64,000 nt of DNA from an uncultured Pelagibacteraceae bacterium (GCA_902575095.1 CACGPY010000003.1:1-64000); one strand, 5' to 3'; positions 9,818 through 19,224 are shown, numbered from the stretch's first letter. A program made the numbers and translations. The notes: generated by a model not told the origin, from the sequence alone.

Positions 9818-11066
9818 TTGCCTTTTTTCCAATTAATTTGAAATAAATAATCATAAAAATTATTAATAATAATACGATTACTATTGAAACAGCTGAACCC
9901 ATACCAATATTTGATATTGCAAATCCTTGTTGATACACGCTTATTGGTAACGTTAAAGTACCCGAAGCACCGCCTGTTAATAAAAATATATCTTCAAATT
10001 TGTTAAAGTTCCAAATAAATCTAATCATGAATAATATTGATAAAATCGCTGTGATTTGTGGAAGTGTAATATAAAAGAATTTTCTAAATGGCCCAGCCCC
10101 ATCTACATCCGCTGCCTCATAAAGATCCCTTGGAATGGCTTGTAGTCTAGCTAATATAAATAAAAAGGCTAAAGGGAAATATCGCCAAATCTCAAAAAAT
10201 ATAACCGTAGTTAATGCTAATCTAAGTTTAAACTCAAATCCTAAAATATTAATAATTAAATACTTTTGTCCAAGTAAATTTATAGGTTTTTCGATTACTC
10301 CATAATTTACTAGAAGAGAATTTATTGTACCGCTATTAGGATCTAAGAGTAAAGTCCAAGTATAAGCCAAAGCAACCACGGGACCTACATAGGGAAAGAG
10401 CAGTATACTTCGCATAAAAGTTCTTCCATAAAATTTTTGATTTACAAGTTGGGCAGCAAATATGCCAAGTAAAATAGCTCCAAGTGTTCCAAAAAAAGTA
10501 AAGTAAAAAGTCGTCATTAAAAGCTCAAAAAAATTGTTATTCATGAAGACTTTTTTAAAATTTTTAAGAGTAAAATCTGTAGTTAATAAGATATTATTTG
10601 ATTTTCCATTTAAATCTGGGTTATAAGATTTTATATCATTATTATTTATAGCATTGTTATTTACGTCTTTTACAAAAATTTCAAAATTTTCACGATAACC
10701 TGCTTCCCAATTTCCAAAGAAACATTTAATTTTTTGTGAATTAAATTTACATCTTTTATCCAAATTAACTGGTTCAATATTTTTAGGTAATTTATCTGAA
10801 AATCTAACTTCTCTAATATCTTGGATTAAAGAACTATTTCTTAATTTATAGATAATTTTTAATTCAAAATTGCTATCTTGTATATTTTTTACAATTTTTT
10901 TTGCCCTAGGCTCAGGAATTCTTATATCTTTAAGTCCAACTTCTTTGAAACTAATCCATACATTTGCAAAAATTGGAAATAAAATTATTGCAAAAACCAA
11001 GCATACAGCAGGTAAAAGAAGTGTATATGCTGTCCTTTTTTCTATTTTTGATAGTGAAGTACTCAT
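9807..11066 (-). CDS. carbohydrate ABC transporter permease, MalF type, with a large periplasmic insertion
   Basis: Partner permease of the MalG-type subunit. After a first membrane span (YTLLLPAVCLVFAIILFPIF) comes a hydrophilic insertion of about 130 residues, then the usual permease core with the coupling motif DLYEAADVDGAGPFRKFFYITLPQI. Total length is 419 residues, against roughly 290-300 for most CUT1 MalF-like permeases; Escherichia coli MalF also has an enlarged periplasmic loop (P2) that contacts the binding protein. The insertion contains two cysteines ten residues apart that could form a periplasmic disulfide. The start lies just after a strong hairpin downstream of the binding-protein gene. 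Confidence 0.9.
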   Translation of the reverse strand: MSTSLSKIEKRTAYTLLLPAVCLVFAIILFPIFANVWISFKEVGLKDIRIPEPRAKKIVKNIQDSNFELKIIYKLRNSSLIQDIREVRFSDKLPKNIEPVNLDKRCKFNSQKIKCFFGNWEAGYRENFEIFVKDVNNNAINNNDIKSYNPDLNGKSNNILLTTDFTLKNFKKVFMNNNFFELLMTTFYFTFFGTLGAILLGIFAAQLVNQKFYGRTFMRSILLFPYVGPVVALAYTWTLLLDPNSGTINSLLVNYGVIEKPINLLGQKYLIINILGFEFKLRLALTTVIFFEIWRYFPLAFLFILARLQAIPRDLYEAADVDGAGPFRKFFYITLPQITAILSILFMIRFIWNFNKFEDIFLLTGGASGTLTLPISVYQQGFAISNIGMGSAVSIVIVLLLIIFMIIYFKLIGKKANEI

Positions 11067-11068
11067 TT

Positions 11069-11099
11069 AAAAGCGGATAATATCTTATTATCCGCTTTT
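11069..11099 (-). terminator. intergenic hairpin between sugar-binding protein and permease genes
   Basis: A perfect 14-bp inverted repeat (AAAAGCGGATAATA) with a 3-base loop, 14 bases after the binding-protein stop and just before the MalF-type start. On the minus strand it ends in TTTT. It is probably a partial terminator or 3'-end stabiliser that keeps the binding-protein message more abundant than the permease message. Confidence 0.8.
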
Positions 11100-11113
11100 A
11101 AGAAATATATTTG

Positions 11114-12436
11114 CTAGAATTTTGCTAATTCTGCGTTAATTTTTTTAACTGCTTCATCGACTGATATCTGATCGTCAATGTATTCCCTTGTAATTCTATT
11201 TAAGAATTGAGCATTAATGATTTTTGATGCTCTAGAAAGTTCGCCTTCTTTTACTCCCCATCTGTTTGCAGTATCTAATCCTGCAACGATGTTGTTAATT
11301 ACATCTGGTGAATAAAGTTCAGTTAACGGTTTTTTTCTATCAACACCAACTGGTAGCTTACTCCAAGCTTTTGTAAATGCAGCAGGATCTGAAGAATTTC
11401 CTCTTCTAACAGGGAATTTTCCTTCAGGCGCAATCGCCAAAGTGCTTGTGTATCCTTCATCCATAGAGTACTCAACAAACTTTTTTGCTTCGTCAGTATC
11501 TGCGTCAGCAGTGATACCAAAATATCTTACATCTGCCCAAGCAGCACCCTTCTTATTGTTAGGTCCACTAAAATTAGTGATGAACCCAGTTTTGGATGCA
11601 AGTTCAGGTGATGTAGGATCACTGTTGATTGTTGGAGGAGCTGAGTCTCTTAGTCCAGCTAATTCATCCATAATAAACGGTGACCAAATTATCATTGGTG
11701 TTTTTCCTGCAAAATAAAGTTCTCTGGATTGTTTCCAGAATAATTCTCCTGGAGGACTTGCTTTAGCTATAACTTTATAAAATTCTAAAGAGTTTTTTAG
11801 AGCTTTACCTTGTTTTTTTGTTCCGCCCTTTTTAACAAAGTTTACTCCGTTAGCTAAAAGAACATGCTCAAGAACTTGGCTCATAAAGTTCTCATCAGTT
11901 TTGGTTGCAGCTACAAATCCAAACATGTCTCCGCCTGAGAGAGCCTTCACAGCTTTTACAATATTCTCGTAACTTGTTGGTGGTTCAAGACCTGCATTTT
12001 TGAATAAGTCTTTCCTATAAACTACCATTTGCGTCCATCCATCAACTGGTACAGCAGCAATTTTTCCACCTTTTTTTGCCATGTTCAATGCACCTGGAGC
12101 AAAAGTTTTTTTTCCTAAACTTTTAACTACGTCATTGTTAGCATTTACATCAAGTATCCCTGCTTCGGCCCAAGGTAAAACATATTGAAGAGTGTGATAT
12201 ATTACATCAGGGAGATTTCCTGCAGCTGCAGCTGCAGTGGCTCTAGACCCTAAATCTTTTTCCTCAACTGGAATTACTTCAACTTTAATACCAGTTTTGG
12301 ACTCAAATGACTTTGCCATCTCCATTTGTTTTTCCATTCTTGCTGGCTGAACTTCAGTAGTCCAAAAAGTAATATCTGCAAAACTATTAGACGTTAATAA
12401 AGTTAAAGCAAAAATGAATCCTGTAATTTTTTTCAT
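11114..12436 (-). CDS. extracellular solute-binding protein, family 1 (sugar ABC transporter)
   Basis: Periplasmic binding protein of the CUT1 sugar importer. The first 20 residues are a clear signal peptide (MKKITGFIFALTLLTSNSFA, cleavage after SFA), then ITFWTTEVQPARMEKQMEMA, the usual start of the mature family 1 fold. Further family-like stretches are VDGWTQMVVYRKDLFKNAGLEPPTSYE and MIIWSPFIMDELAG. Length 440 is typical. An unusually good ribosome-binding site (GGAGGAAAAATG) precedes it, fitting a highly expressed binding protein. It is the first gene of the operon; the ATPase gene is divergent. Substrate not determinable from sequence, but a linked glycoside hydrolase points to a glycoside. 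Confidence 0.93.
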   Translation of the reverse strand: MKKITGFIFALTLLTSNSFADITFWTTEVQPARMEKQMEMAKSFESKTGIKVEVIPVEEKDLGSRATAAAAAGNLPDVIYHTLQYVLPWAEAGILDVNANNDVVKSLGKKTFAPGALNMAKKGGKIAAVPVDGWTQMVVYRKDLFKNAGLEPPTSYENIVKAVKALSGGDMFGFVAATKTDENFMSQVLEHVLLANGVNFVKKGGTKKQGKALKNSLEFYKVIAKASPPGELFWKQSRELYFAGKTPMIIWSPFIMDELAGLRDSAPPTINSDPTSPELASKTGFITNFSGPNNKKGAAWADVRYFGITADADTDEAKKFVEYSMDEGYTSTLAIAPEGKFPVRRGNSSDPAAFTKAWSKLPVGVDRKKPLTELYSPDVINNIVAGLDTANRWGVKEGELSRASKIINAQFLNRITREYIDDQISVDEAVKKINAELAKF

Positions 12437-12446
12437 TTTTCCTCCT
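12437..12446 (-). promoter_or_regulatory. strong Shine-Dalgarno of the sugar-binding protein gene
   Basis: AGGAGGAAAA immediately before the ATG on the minus strand, a near-perfect match to the anti-SD. Several other starts in this window have no recognisable SD, so this one stands out and suggests high translation of the binding protein. Confidence 0.75.
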
Positions 12447-12544
12447 ATTAATTAATTAAATAATGTTTTAAGTTTAACAATAAGGTTGAAAATTTATCTA
12501 TGATTAAAATGCATATGAGGTTTGAATTAACTAAAATTTAAAAA

Positions 12545-13600
12545 ATGCCTTTTTTAGAATTTGAAAATATAGACAAATCTTTCGGTGAAAACCACGTAAT
12601 TAGTAAATTTAACCTAGAAGTTGAAAAAGGTAAATTTATAGTTTTACTAGGACCATCTGGATGCGGAAAATCTACACTACTAAGGATGATAGCTGGTTTA
12701 GAAAAAATAGATAAAGGGAAAATCTTTTTAGAAAATAATCTTCTTAATGATTTGTTACCTTCTAAAAGACAAATTGCAATGGTTTTCCAATCATATGCTT
12801 TGTATCCCCACATGAATGTTTTTCAAAATATCTCTTTTGGCCTTAAATCTGAAAAAATTTCAAAAAATGAAATTAAAGATAAAGTAATTGAAGCAGCAAA
12901 AATTTTAAAAATTGAGGAACTTTTGGATAGAAGACCAAAGGAACTTTCAGGAGGACAGAGGCAGCGAGTTGCTATTGGAAGGGCTATAACTAGAAATCCT
13001 AAATTATTTTTATTTGATGAACCTCTTTCTAATTTAGATGCAGCCCTAAGGTCAGAGATGAGAGTTGAAATTTCAAAATTACATAAGAAACTTAAAAGCA
13101 ATATTGTATACGTAACTCATGATCAAATTGAGGCTATGACTTTAGCTGATAAAATTGTGATAATGAATAAAGGAAAAATTGAACAATTTGGAACCCCTGA
13201 CGAAATTTATGATAACCCAAACAATATTTTTGTAGCTGAATTTATTGGAAACCCTAAAATGAATATCTTTAAGGTCAAATCTGAAGATATTATTAATAAG
13301 AATACGTTTAAATTATTCAATAAAGAAATTAAATTTGAAAATTCAAAATTTGAAAATGAGTTTTATGTAGGTATCAGACCAGAACATTTATCTTTAGATA
13401 ATAAAAGTGAAATTGCAGCTGAAATTAAAATCGATCTTATTGAAAATTTAGGTTCCGAAAAAATCATTTACACACATATAAATGGAACAGAAATAAGAAT
13501 AAAAAGTACTAAAAATATTAAAGATAAAAATATTATAATTTACTTACCTAAAAATAAGTTATATTTATTCGATAATAATAAAAATAGATTAAAAACGTGA
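12545..13600 (+). CDS. carbohydrate ABC transporter ATP-binding protein (MalK/UgpC/MsmX type)
   Basis: Cytoplasmic ATPase energising the sugar importer encoded divergently. Motifs: Walker A LLGPSGCGKSTLLR, Q-loop MVFQSYALYPHMNVF, signature LSGGQRQRVAIGRAI, Walker B LFLFDEPLSNLDAALR, H-loop YVTHDQIEA, and a C-terminal TOBE region with VGIRPEHLSL. At 351 residues it has the usual MalK-like length. It is separated by 108 bases from the binding-protein gene on the opposite strand, so the shared spacer presumably carries both promoters. No other ATPase accompanies the two permeases, so this one is the likely partner. Confidence 0.93.
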   Translation: MPFLEFENIDKSFGENHVISKFNLEVEKGKFIVLLGPSGCGKSTLLRMIAGLEKIDKGKIFLENNLLNDLLPSKRQIAMVFQSYALYPHMNVFQNISFGLKSEKISKNEIKDKVIEAAKILKIEELLDRRPKELSGGQRQRVAIGRAITRNPKLFLFDEPLSNLDAALRSEMRVEISKLHKKLKSNIVYVTHDQIEAMTLADKIVIMNKGKIEQFGTPDEIYDNPNNIFVAEFIGNPKMNIFKVKSEDIINKNTFKLFNKEIKFENSKFENEFYVGIRPEHLSLDNKSEIAAEIKIDLIENLGSEKIIYTHINGTEIRIKSTKNIKDKNIIIYLPKNKLYLFDNNKNRLKT

Positions 13601-13627
13601 TTCTAATCATAATTCAATCTATAGAGT

Positions 13628-13701
13628 GGCCACGTGGCGGAATGGTTACGCAGAGGATTGCAAATCCTTTTATCCCAGTTCGATTCTGGGCGTGGCCTCC
13701 A
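13628..13701 (+). tRNA. tRNA-Cys (GCA)
   Basis: A 74-base cloverleaf: acceptor GGCCACG pairs with CGTGGCC, anticodon loop around TTGCAAA gives GCA, the T arm has GTTCGATTC, and the discriminator is U followed by an encoded CCA. U73 is the identity base expected for tRNA-Cys. Confidence 0.97.
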
Positions 13702-13749
13702 AAAAATTAAGTTGTTTTATATACTTAAAAAAAGTATGTTGCGAACTAT

Positions 13750-13825
13750 TCCTCGGTAGCTCAGTTGGTAGAGCAGTTGACTGTTAATCAATTGGTCGCA
13801 GGTTCGAGTCCTGCCCGAGGAGCCA
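13750..13825 (+). tRNA. tRNA-Asn (GTT)
   Basis: A 76-base cloverleaf: acceptor TCCTCGG pairs with CCGAGGA, D arm GCTCAGTTGGTAGAGC, anticodon loop CTGTTAA giving GTT, T arm GGTTCGAGTCC, discriminator G and encoded CCA. It lies 48 bases after tRNA-Cys, probably on the same transcript. Confidence 0.97.
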
Positions 13826-13826
13826 A

Positions 13827-14192
13827 CTATCCAACTTTTTCAAATTTAGATGTATTATTTAGTATCTGTAAAATCTTTTCTTTCTGTAATTTAGATAATG
13901 AAGAAAAAGTTCTACTTAAAAATGAATAGTTTAAATCTTCATTGGTCTCATCACTACTATTAACATCTTTAAATTCTTTATAATCTTCAAAAAAATAAAT
14001 GATTGGAACTTTTAAAAATTGAGATAATTGCATCAATCTATTTGAGCTTACACCATTAGTGCCTTTTTCATATTTTTGAATTTGTTGGAATGTAACGTTT
14101 ATTGCTTGAGCTACTTTTGTTTGAGTAAGACCTAATGAAAGTCTTCTCATTCTTAATTTTTTTCCTAAGTGAATATTGAAATTTTCTTCCAT
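13827..14192 (-). CDS. XRE-family helix-turn-helix transcriptional regulator
   Basis: Small DNA-binding protein of 121 residues. Residues about 10-65 form a classic HTH_3 domain: LGKKLRMRRLSLGLTQTKVAQAI then VTFQQIQKYEKGTNGVSSNRLMQLSQFLKVP. The C-terminal half is charged, with no recognised sensor domain. This size and the NVTFQQIQKYEKG recognition helix are common in single-copy alphaproteobacterial XRE regulators; the target is unknown. An SD (AAGGGGAG) precedes the start, and an imperfect 25-bp palindrome 34-58 bases upstream may be its own operator. Its end is almost flush with tRNA-Asn on the other strand. Confidence 0.9.
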   Translation of the reverse strand: MEENFNIHLGKKLRMRRLSLGLTQTKVAQAINVTFQQIQKYEKGTNGVSSNRLMQLSQFLKVPIIYFFEDYKEFKDVNSSDETNEDLNYSFLSRTFSSLSKLQKEKILQILNNTSKFEKVG

Positions 14193-14225
14193 TAGAACTC
14201 CCCTTTTTTTTTAATAAAACCTCAA

Positions 14226-14250
14226 TTTGGACATTTTAGCAATACCCAAA
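14226..14250. promoter_or_regulatory. candidate operator palindrome upstream of the XRE regulator
   Basis: Imperfect 25-bp palindrome of form TTTGG-NN-ATT-NNNNN-AAT-NN-CCAAA, 34 to 58 bases upstream of the XRE start. A second left half-site (TTTGGTCATT on the minus strand) occurs near position 14319-14328. The position fits autorepression, but no binding data are available. Confidence 0.4.
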
Positions 14251-14335
14251 AATAAAAAATTTAGACCTAAAAAAACATCAAAATTAATGATTTTAAGTGT
14301 TGACTAATACTCAAAAAAAATGACCAAAAACAAAA

Positions 14336-15019
14336 TTAATTAACTTTTTTTAACCTATATTCCCAATAACCAGTTTTTTCGAAGGCTGCTTTAACCCAAA
14401 GATATGTATCTTCCTCATACCAAATATCTGTATTTAATTTTTTACTATCAGGAAGTGACTCATCAGAAGATTTAAAATTAAAACGTAAAGTTTTATAAGA
14501 TTTATCTCCTATTTTAACAGTCTCTTTCCCAACAAATGTCACTGATTGATATATTATTCTGCCGGAAATGCCACTAATCTGAGCTTTAGCTTTAACTATT
14601 TCATGGTTCCACCAAGTACCAACTATAAATTCTTTGTCAGCTTCACCTGTATAAGACGATCCCTCTATATTCAGATGTTTATTACTAGTATCAAGTTTTA
14701 TATTTACAAATCTATTTTTTTTATTTTGCTTTGTTTTAGATGAATAGCTTTTGAAGACACCTTTTTCGTAATTTTCCTCACTTTTTGCAAAATATTTATA
14801 TAAATCAACACCTAGTTTTGTGATTTTAAAACTTACTTCACTTAAAATTGATAAATTATCACCATCTCTTTTAAAATCATATTTATGATACCCAATGGAG
14901 TCATTGTTTCTATATAACTCATATTCTAAATAGTTATATTTTGCATAATGTTCAACATGAGCATGAGAATGGATACTAACCAAAAAAAATATTGCAATTG
15001 AAAGTATAATTTTTTTCAT
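14336..15019 (-). CDS. secreted protein of unknown function (DUF6134-like)
   Basis: A 227-residue exported protein. A signal peptide is evident (MKKIILSIAIFFLVSIHSHA, cleavage near SHA). The mature part is a predicted beta-rich domain with YELYRNNDSIGYHKYDF, FIVGTWWNHEIV and a C-terminal WYEEDTYLWVKAAFEKTGYWEYRL, patterns I associate with the DUF6134/DUF3108-like periplasmic lipocalin-type families. No catalytic motif is visible. It is divergent from cysK with a 12-base gap, and its promoter must lie within cysK or overlap its start. Function unknown. Confidence 0.75.
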   Translation of the reverse strand: MKKIILSIAIFFLVSIHSHAHVEHYAKYNYLEYELYRNNDSIGYHKYDFKRDGDNLSILSEVSFKITKLGVDLYKYFAKSEENYEKGVFKSYSSKTKQNKKNRFVNIKLDTSNKHLNIEGSSYTGEADKEFIVGTWWNHEIVKAKAQISGISGRIIYQSVTFVGKETVKIGDKSYKTLRFNFKSSDESLPDSKKLNTDIWYEEDTYLWVKAAFEKTGYWEYRLKKVN

Positions 15020-15031
15020 ATATTTAATGAT

Positions 15032-16021
15032 ATGGACACAGTTTTAAATCAGATTGGAAATACACCATTAGTCAAATTAAAACAAGCCTCAGAATTAACT
15101 GGATGTAATATTTATGGTAAAGCAGAATATTTCAATCCTGGAGAGTCAGTTAAAGATAGAGCTGCCTTATTTATTGTTCAAGATGCGCTTAAACGTAAAT
15201 TGATATCAAAAGGTGGGACAATTGTTGAAGGTACGGCTGGAAACACAGGAATTGGTTTAGCTATTGTTTGTAAGGAATATGATTTAAAGCTAAAAATAGT
15301 CATACCTAAAACCCAATCTGTTGAAAAAAAAGACACATTAAGAAAGTTGGGAGCTGATTTAATTGAGGTTGACGCTGTTCCTTATTCTGATCCTAAAAAT
15401 TATATTAAACAATCTAGAAAAATAGCTGAAGATTTAAATAAAGATAGTTCTAATGGAGTTTACTGGGCTAATCAATTTGATAATGTCGTCAATTCTGAGG
15501 CTCATATTCAAACAACTGCAGAAGAAATTTGGAGTCAAACAGCAGGTACAATTGATGGTTTCACTTGTGCAGTTGGAACAGGTGGAACATTAGCTGGTGT
15601 TTCAATAGGATTAAAAAATAAGAATAGAAATATTAAGGTTGCTTTATCTGATCCATTAGGATCTTCTCTTTATTCTCATATTAAACATAATAAACTTGAA
15701 AGTTCTGGAAATTCAATAACTGAGGGCATAGGAACAGGCAGAATAACAAAAAACTTTGACAAAGCTTTAGTTGATGATGCTTTTCAAACAGATGATGTGG
15801 AGGCTTTAAATTTGGTTTATGATTTAATTGAAAAACAAAAGATAGTTCTAGGTGGTTCATCTGGTATAAATATAGCTGGAGCAATTAAACTTGCAAAAAA
15901 ATTAGGGCCTGGAAAAACCATTGTAACAATACTTTGTGATCACGGCAAAAGATATGCTAGTAAAATTTTTAATAAAGAATTTTTAAAAAGTAAAAATTTA
16001 CCGATACCTAAATGGTTATAA
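15032..16021 (+). CDS. cysK: cysteine synthase A (O-acetylserine sulfhydrylase)
   Basis: PLP enzyme joining O-acetylserine and sulfide to make cysteine. The 329-residue protein starts [13 protein letters not shown], has the PLP lysine in [12 protein letters not shown], the substrate loop [12 protein letters not shown], the phosphate-binding glycine loop [10 protein letters not shown], and the [13 protein letters not shown] terminus. These match the alphaproteobacterial CysK group, slightly longer than the E. coli enzyme. It converges with the aap operon, overlapping aapP by 6 bases. SAR11 bacteria depend on reduced sulfur, so the enzyme would need sulfide from degraded organosulfur compounds (inference). 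Confidence 0.93.
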   Translation: MDTVLNQIGNTPLVKLKQASELTGCNIYGKAEYFNPGESVKDRAALFIVQDALKRKLISKGGTIVEGTAGNTGIGLAIVCKEYDLKLKIVIPKTQSVEKKDTLRKLGADLIEVDAVPYSDPKNYIKQSRKIAEDLNKDSSNGVYWANQFDNVVNSEAHIQTTAEEIWSQTAGTIDGFTCAVGTGGTLAGVSIGLKNKNRNIKVALSDPLGSSLYSHIKHNKLESSGNSITEGIGTGRITKNFDKALVDDAFQTDDVEALNLVYDLIEKQKIVLGGSSGINIAGAIKLAKKLGPGKTIVTILCDHGKRYASKIFNKEFLKSKNLPIPKWL

Positions 16022-16747
16022 AATTTGACTTAAGAAAAGTTTTGTTCTTTCAGATTTTGGATTTTCAAAGAACTCTTTTGTTTTAGCTCTCTCGACAATT
16101 TTACCTTCATCCATAAAAATCATATAGTCAGCAACCTCTTTAGCAAAACCCATTTCATGAGTAACTACAATCATCGTCATTCCGCCTTTTGCTAAATCAA
16201 CCATCACATCTAAAACCTCTTTAATCATTTCTGGGTCCAATGCGGATGTTGGTTCATCGAATAACATTATTTTAGGTTCCATACACAAAGCTCTTGCAAT
16301 TGCAGCACGCTGTTGCTGACCTCCTGAAAGCTGTCCAGGGAATTTCAAAGCTTGATCATCAATTTGAACTCTTTTCAAATTATTCATTGCTATTTCTTCT
16401 GCTTGTTTTTTTGGAAGTTTTTTTACCCATATGGGTGCCAAAGAGCAATTGTCCAAAATAGATAAGTGAGGAAATAAATTAAATTGTTGAAATACCATTC
16501 CAACTTCAGCTCTTATTTTTTCAATATTTTTTGTACTCTCAGAAAGTTCAGTTCCATCAACAATAATATTTCCTTCTTGATGTTCTTCCAATCTATTAAT
16601 ACATCTTATTAATGTTGACTTACCAGATCCAGATGGCCCACATATAACAATTTTTTCTTGTGGAGCTACATCAAGATCAATGTCCTTTAGAACCTGAAAC
16701 TTATCAAACCATTTATTTACATTTTTAAGCTCAATTATTTTTGACAT
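16016..16747 (-). CDS. aapP: general L-amino acid ABC transporter ATP-binding protein
   Basis: Cytoplasmic ATPase of the Aap/Bzt-type amino acid importer. The 243 residues carry Walker [15 protein letters not shown]-loop [13 protein letters not shown], signature [15 protein letters not shown], Walker [15 protein letters not shown] and H-loop [15 protein letters not shown], all in the polar amino acid ATPase pattern. It is the last gene of aapJQMP and starts 3 bases after the aapM stop. Confidence 0.96.
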   Translation of the reverse strand: MSKIIELKNVNKWFDKFQVLKDIDLDVAPQEKIVICGPSGSGKSTLIRCINRLEEHQEGNIIVDGTELSESTKNIEKIRAEVGMVFQQFNLFPHLSILDNCSLAPIWVKKLPKKQAEEIAMNNLKRVQIDDQALKFPGQLSGGQQQRAAIARALCMEPKIMLFDEPTSALDPEMIKEVLDVMVDLAKGGMTMIVVTHEMGFAKEVADYMIFMDEGKIVERAKTKEFFENPKSERTKLFLSQIL

Positions 16748-16749
16748 TG

Positions 16750-18006
16750 TTATCTTTCTGTACTTAATTTTTTCTCTAAGTTCTGACTATATCTACTCAT
16801 TGCATAACATATTACCCAAAAAACTAAACCTGCAAATACATAGCCTTCCATAGCCATTCCAAGCCATTTAGGATTAGTTTTTGCTAAACCTATCATACCT
16901 GCTAATTCCATCAACCCTACAACAAAAATTAATGGAGTATCCTTTACAAGTGCTAAAAGAGTGTTTGCTATTCCAGGTATTACTAATTTAAGTGCTTGAG
17001 GCAATATTATAAGAGCATTCATTCTCCAATAGCCCATTCCTAAAGACTTAGCGGCTTCATATTGACCTTTTGGTAAAGCTTGCAGTCCACCTCTAACAAC
17101 CTCTGCCATGTATGCGGCTTCAAACAATGTGATAGCTATAAGCACTCTTATTAATTTATCAATGAAAGTTCCATCAGGTAGAAACATAGGAAACATCACA
17201 GCCGACATAAATAAAACTGTAATTAAAGGAACTCCTCTCCAAAGTTCTATGAAACCTATAGAAATATATTTGATTGCTGGTAAAGAAGATCTTCTTCCTA
17301 ATGCTAAAATTACGCCTATTGGAAAACAAAAAAGTATTGCAAAAGCAGAAATAATAAAAGTTAATGAAAGCCCGCCCCAAGCTGCACTTTCAACATATTC
17401 AAGACCAAAGCTACCTCCAGAAATTAGTTTAATTCCTAAGAATGGAAAAACAAAAACTAGAAATAAAATGAAGTATTTCTTAAGTTTTTCAGATACGAAA
17501 AATGAAATTCCCACAATAGCAAATAAGATTAAAAAGGCTGTATTAATTCTCCATTGCTCTGCGTCAGGGTAAAGGCCATACATGAACCTATTGAACCACA
17601 CTTTTATAAAAACCCAGCAAGCGCCATCACCTGTACAATCATCTTTTGAATTGCCTGCAAAATTAGCCTCTAAAATAAACCAATCAAGCATTGGAGGAAT
17701 AGATTTTATAATAATAAAAATTGTGAAAAGTGTTAATATAGCATTTAGATTATTAGAATTAATATTTTTATTTAAAACGTCCAAAAAACGAACACCACTA
17801 AATTCAATTCTGATAAGATAAAATCCAATAAAACCTAATATCAATGGTAAGAAATAGTTTAATTTAGAAGGCAAAAAGCCCATTAAATTTAAATTAAAAA
17901 AGGCATTAACAAAAACATCTAAAAAACTTAAAGAGACAAAAAATAAACCTATTGGAACATAAGTTTTAATATTAGCTTTTGAGGGTTTTGCAATTAAATT
18001 CATCAT
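16750..18006 (-). CDS. aapM: general L-amino acid ABC transporter permease
   Basis: Inner-membrane subunit of 418 residues. About seven to eight membrane spans; the family-specific N-terminal part has spans and a periplasmic stretch containing cysteines ([16 protein letters not shown]), then the amino acid permease core with [19 protein letters not shown] and the coupling loop [22 protein letters not shown]. AapM/BztC are longer than generic amino acid permeases, so this length is expected. It overlaps aapQ by four bases, indicating translational coupling. Confidence 0.95.
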   Translation of the reverse strand: MMNLIAKPSKANIKTYVPIGLFFVSLSFLDVFVNAFFNLNLMGFLPSKLNYFLPLILGFIGFYLIRIEFSGVRFLDVLNKNINSNNLNAILTLFTIFIIIKSIPPMLDWFILEANFAGNSKDDCTGDGACWVFIKVWFNRFMYGLYPDAEQWRINTAFLILFAIVGISFFVSEKLKKYFILFLVFVFPFLGIKLISGGSFGLEYVESAAWGGLSLTFIISAFAILFCFPIGVILALGRRSSLPAIKYISIGFIELWRGVPLITVLFMSAVMFPMFLPDGTFIDKLIRVLIAITLFEAAYMAEVVRGGLQALPKGQYEAAKSLGMGYWRMNALIILPQALKLVIPGIANTLLALVKDTPLIFVVGLMELAGMIGLAKTNPKWLGMAMEGYVFAGLVFWVICYAMSRYSQNLEKKLSTER

Positions 18007-19178
18007 TTTTCCTTTATCGCCATTTTTTTATTGTACCAATTCATAAATATTGAAATTGAAATACTTAAAGTTAAATAAGTTAGCATAGTGATAGAAATTA
18101 TTTCAATTGCTCTACCAGTTTGCATTAACGCAGTTCCCGCAAAAACTAATACTATATCCGGATAAGCAATAGCGGCTGCTAATGAAGAATTTTTTGTTAA
18201 ATTTAAATACTGATTTGTAGTTGGAGGAATAATTATTCTCAATGCTTGAGGCATCACTACGAGTTTTAAAATTTGATTTTTATTTAATCCTATGCTTGCT
18301 GCAGCTTCTTTTTGACCTTTGCCGACTCCCAAAATTCCAGCTCTTACATTTTCAGCAATGAATGTAGCTGTGTACATTGATAAAGCTAAAGCTAATGCAA
18401 TTAATTCTGGAATAATGCTAACACCACCAGCATAAGTAAAGACTGTTGGAGAAAGTTGTTTTAAAACAGGGTATTCAAAAGTAAGTGAAACTCCAAGAAA
18501 AAGAAATGTGATTAAAGGTATTAATATTAATGTTACTAAAGAAATAATAGTAGTTGGTATTTGTTTTCCAAATTGTTCTCTTTGTTTAGTTGCATAAGAA
18601 TAAATAAAATAAATTGCTATAAACGCTGCTATTACAGATAAAAGAAATATATTAAAATTTGTCCATATAAATTTTGGAACATACCAACCTTTAATTGTTA
18701 AAAATGAAATATCATAAAAACTTATACCATTTTCAGGTAAAGGTAATGCTCTTAGTGCTGCAAAATACCAGAAAAATATTTGTAAAATTAAAGGAATGTT
18801 TCTAAAAATTTCTACGTACCACTCTGCTACTTTAGCAATTAAATAGTTATCTGATAGTCTAGATATACCAACTACTACTCCCAAAATTGTTGCAAAAAAT
18901 ATTCCTATTACTGAGACTAAAATTGTATTTAATAAACCTACTAAAAAAGCTCTCCCGTATGAGTGTGAGCCATCATACTCTATCATTGAAAATGTAATAT
19001 CAAATGATGCTTCTTGATTTAAAAAACCAAATCCAAAAGATATTCCTCTATTGCCCATATTAATTTGAGCATTAGTTGCAAAATAAATAATAACAGAAAG
19101 TAAAGCTAAAACAGTTAATGCTTGAGGAATTAAATTTCTTATTTTCTTATTTTCTATATTTAGTTTTTTAAGACTCAT
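18003..19178 (-). CDS. aapQ: general L-amino acid ABC transporter permease
   Basis: Partner permease of aapM; 391 residues. The permease core begins after the first span (FLVGLLNTILVSVIGIFFATILGVVVGISRLS), with VEIFRNIPLILQIFFWYFAALRALP and the coupling loop ENVRAGILGVGKGQKEAAASIGL. A long periplasmic/membrane insertion in the middle is typical of AapQ/BztB. Its start lies just after a terminator-like hairpin that follows aapJ. Confidence 0.95.
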   Translation of the reverse strand: MSLKKLNIENKKIRNLIPQALTVLALLSVIIYFATNAQINMGNRGISFGFGFLNQEASFDITFSMIEYDGSHSYGRAFLVGLLNTILVSVIGIFFATILGVVVGISRLSDNYLIAKVAEWYVEIFRNIPLILQIFFWYFAALRALPLPENGISFYDISFLTIKGWYVPKFIWTNFNIFLLSVIAAFIAIYFIYSYATKQREQFGKQIPTTIISLVTLILIPLITFLFLGVSLTFEYPVLKQLSPTVFTYAGGVSIIPELIALALALSMYTATFIAENVRAGILGVGKGQKEAAASIGLNKNQILKLVVMPQALRIIIPPTTNQYLNLTKNSSLAAAIAYPDIVLVFAGTALMQTGRAIEIISITMLTYLTLSISISIFMNWYNKKMAIKEK

Positions 19179-19194
19179 TTAAATTGAGATTAAA

Positions 19195-19224
19195 AAAAAG
19201 GGCCAGATTAATCCAGCCCTTTTT
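19195..19224 (-). terminator. attenuator hairpin between aapJ and aapQ
   Basis: Inverted repeat AAAAAGGGC/GCCCTTTTT with the inner part GATTAATC able to extend the stem through G-U pairs, followed on the minus strand by eight T residues. It sits 15 bases after the aapJ stop and 16 before the aapQ start. It looks like a rho-independent terminator placed inside the operon, so most transcripts would end after the binding-protein gene. Confidence 0.82.

Noticed and set aside
12538-12813. Minus-strand ORF opposite the MalK-type gene
   Set aside because: Antisense shadow of the Walker A region; extends across the divergent spacer without gene-like features.
17108-17572. 154-residue plus-strand ORF opposite aapM
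   Set aside because: A shadow of a clear permease gene on the other strand with no recognisable protein features.
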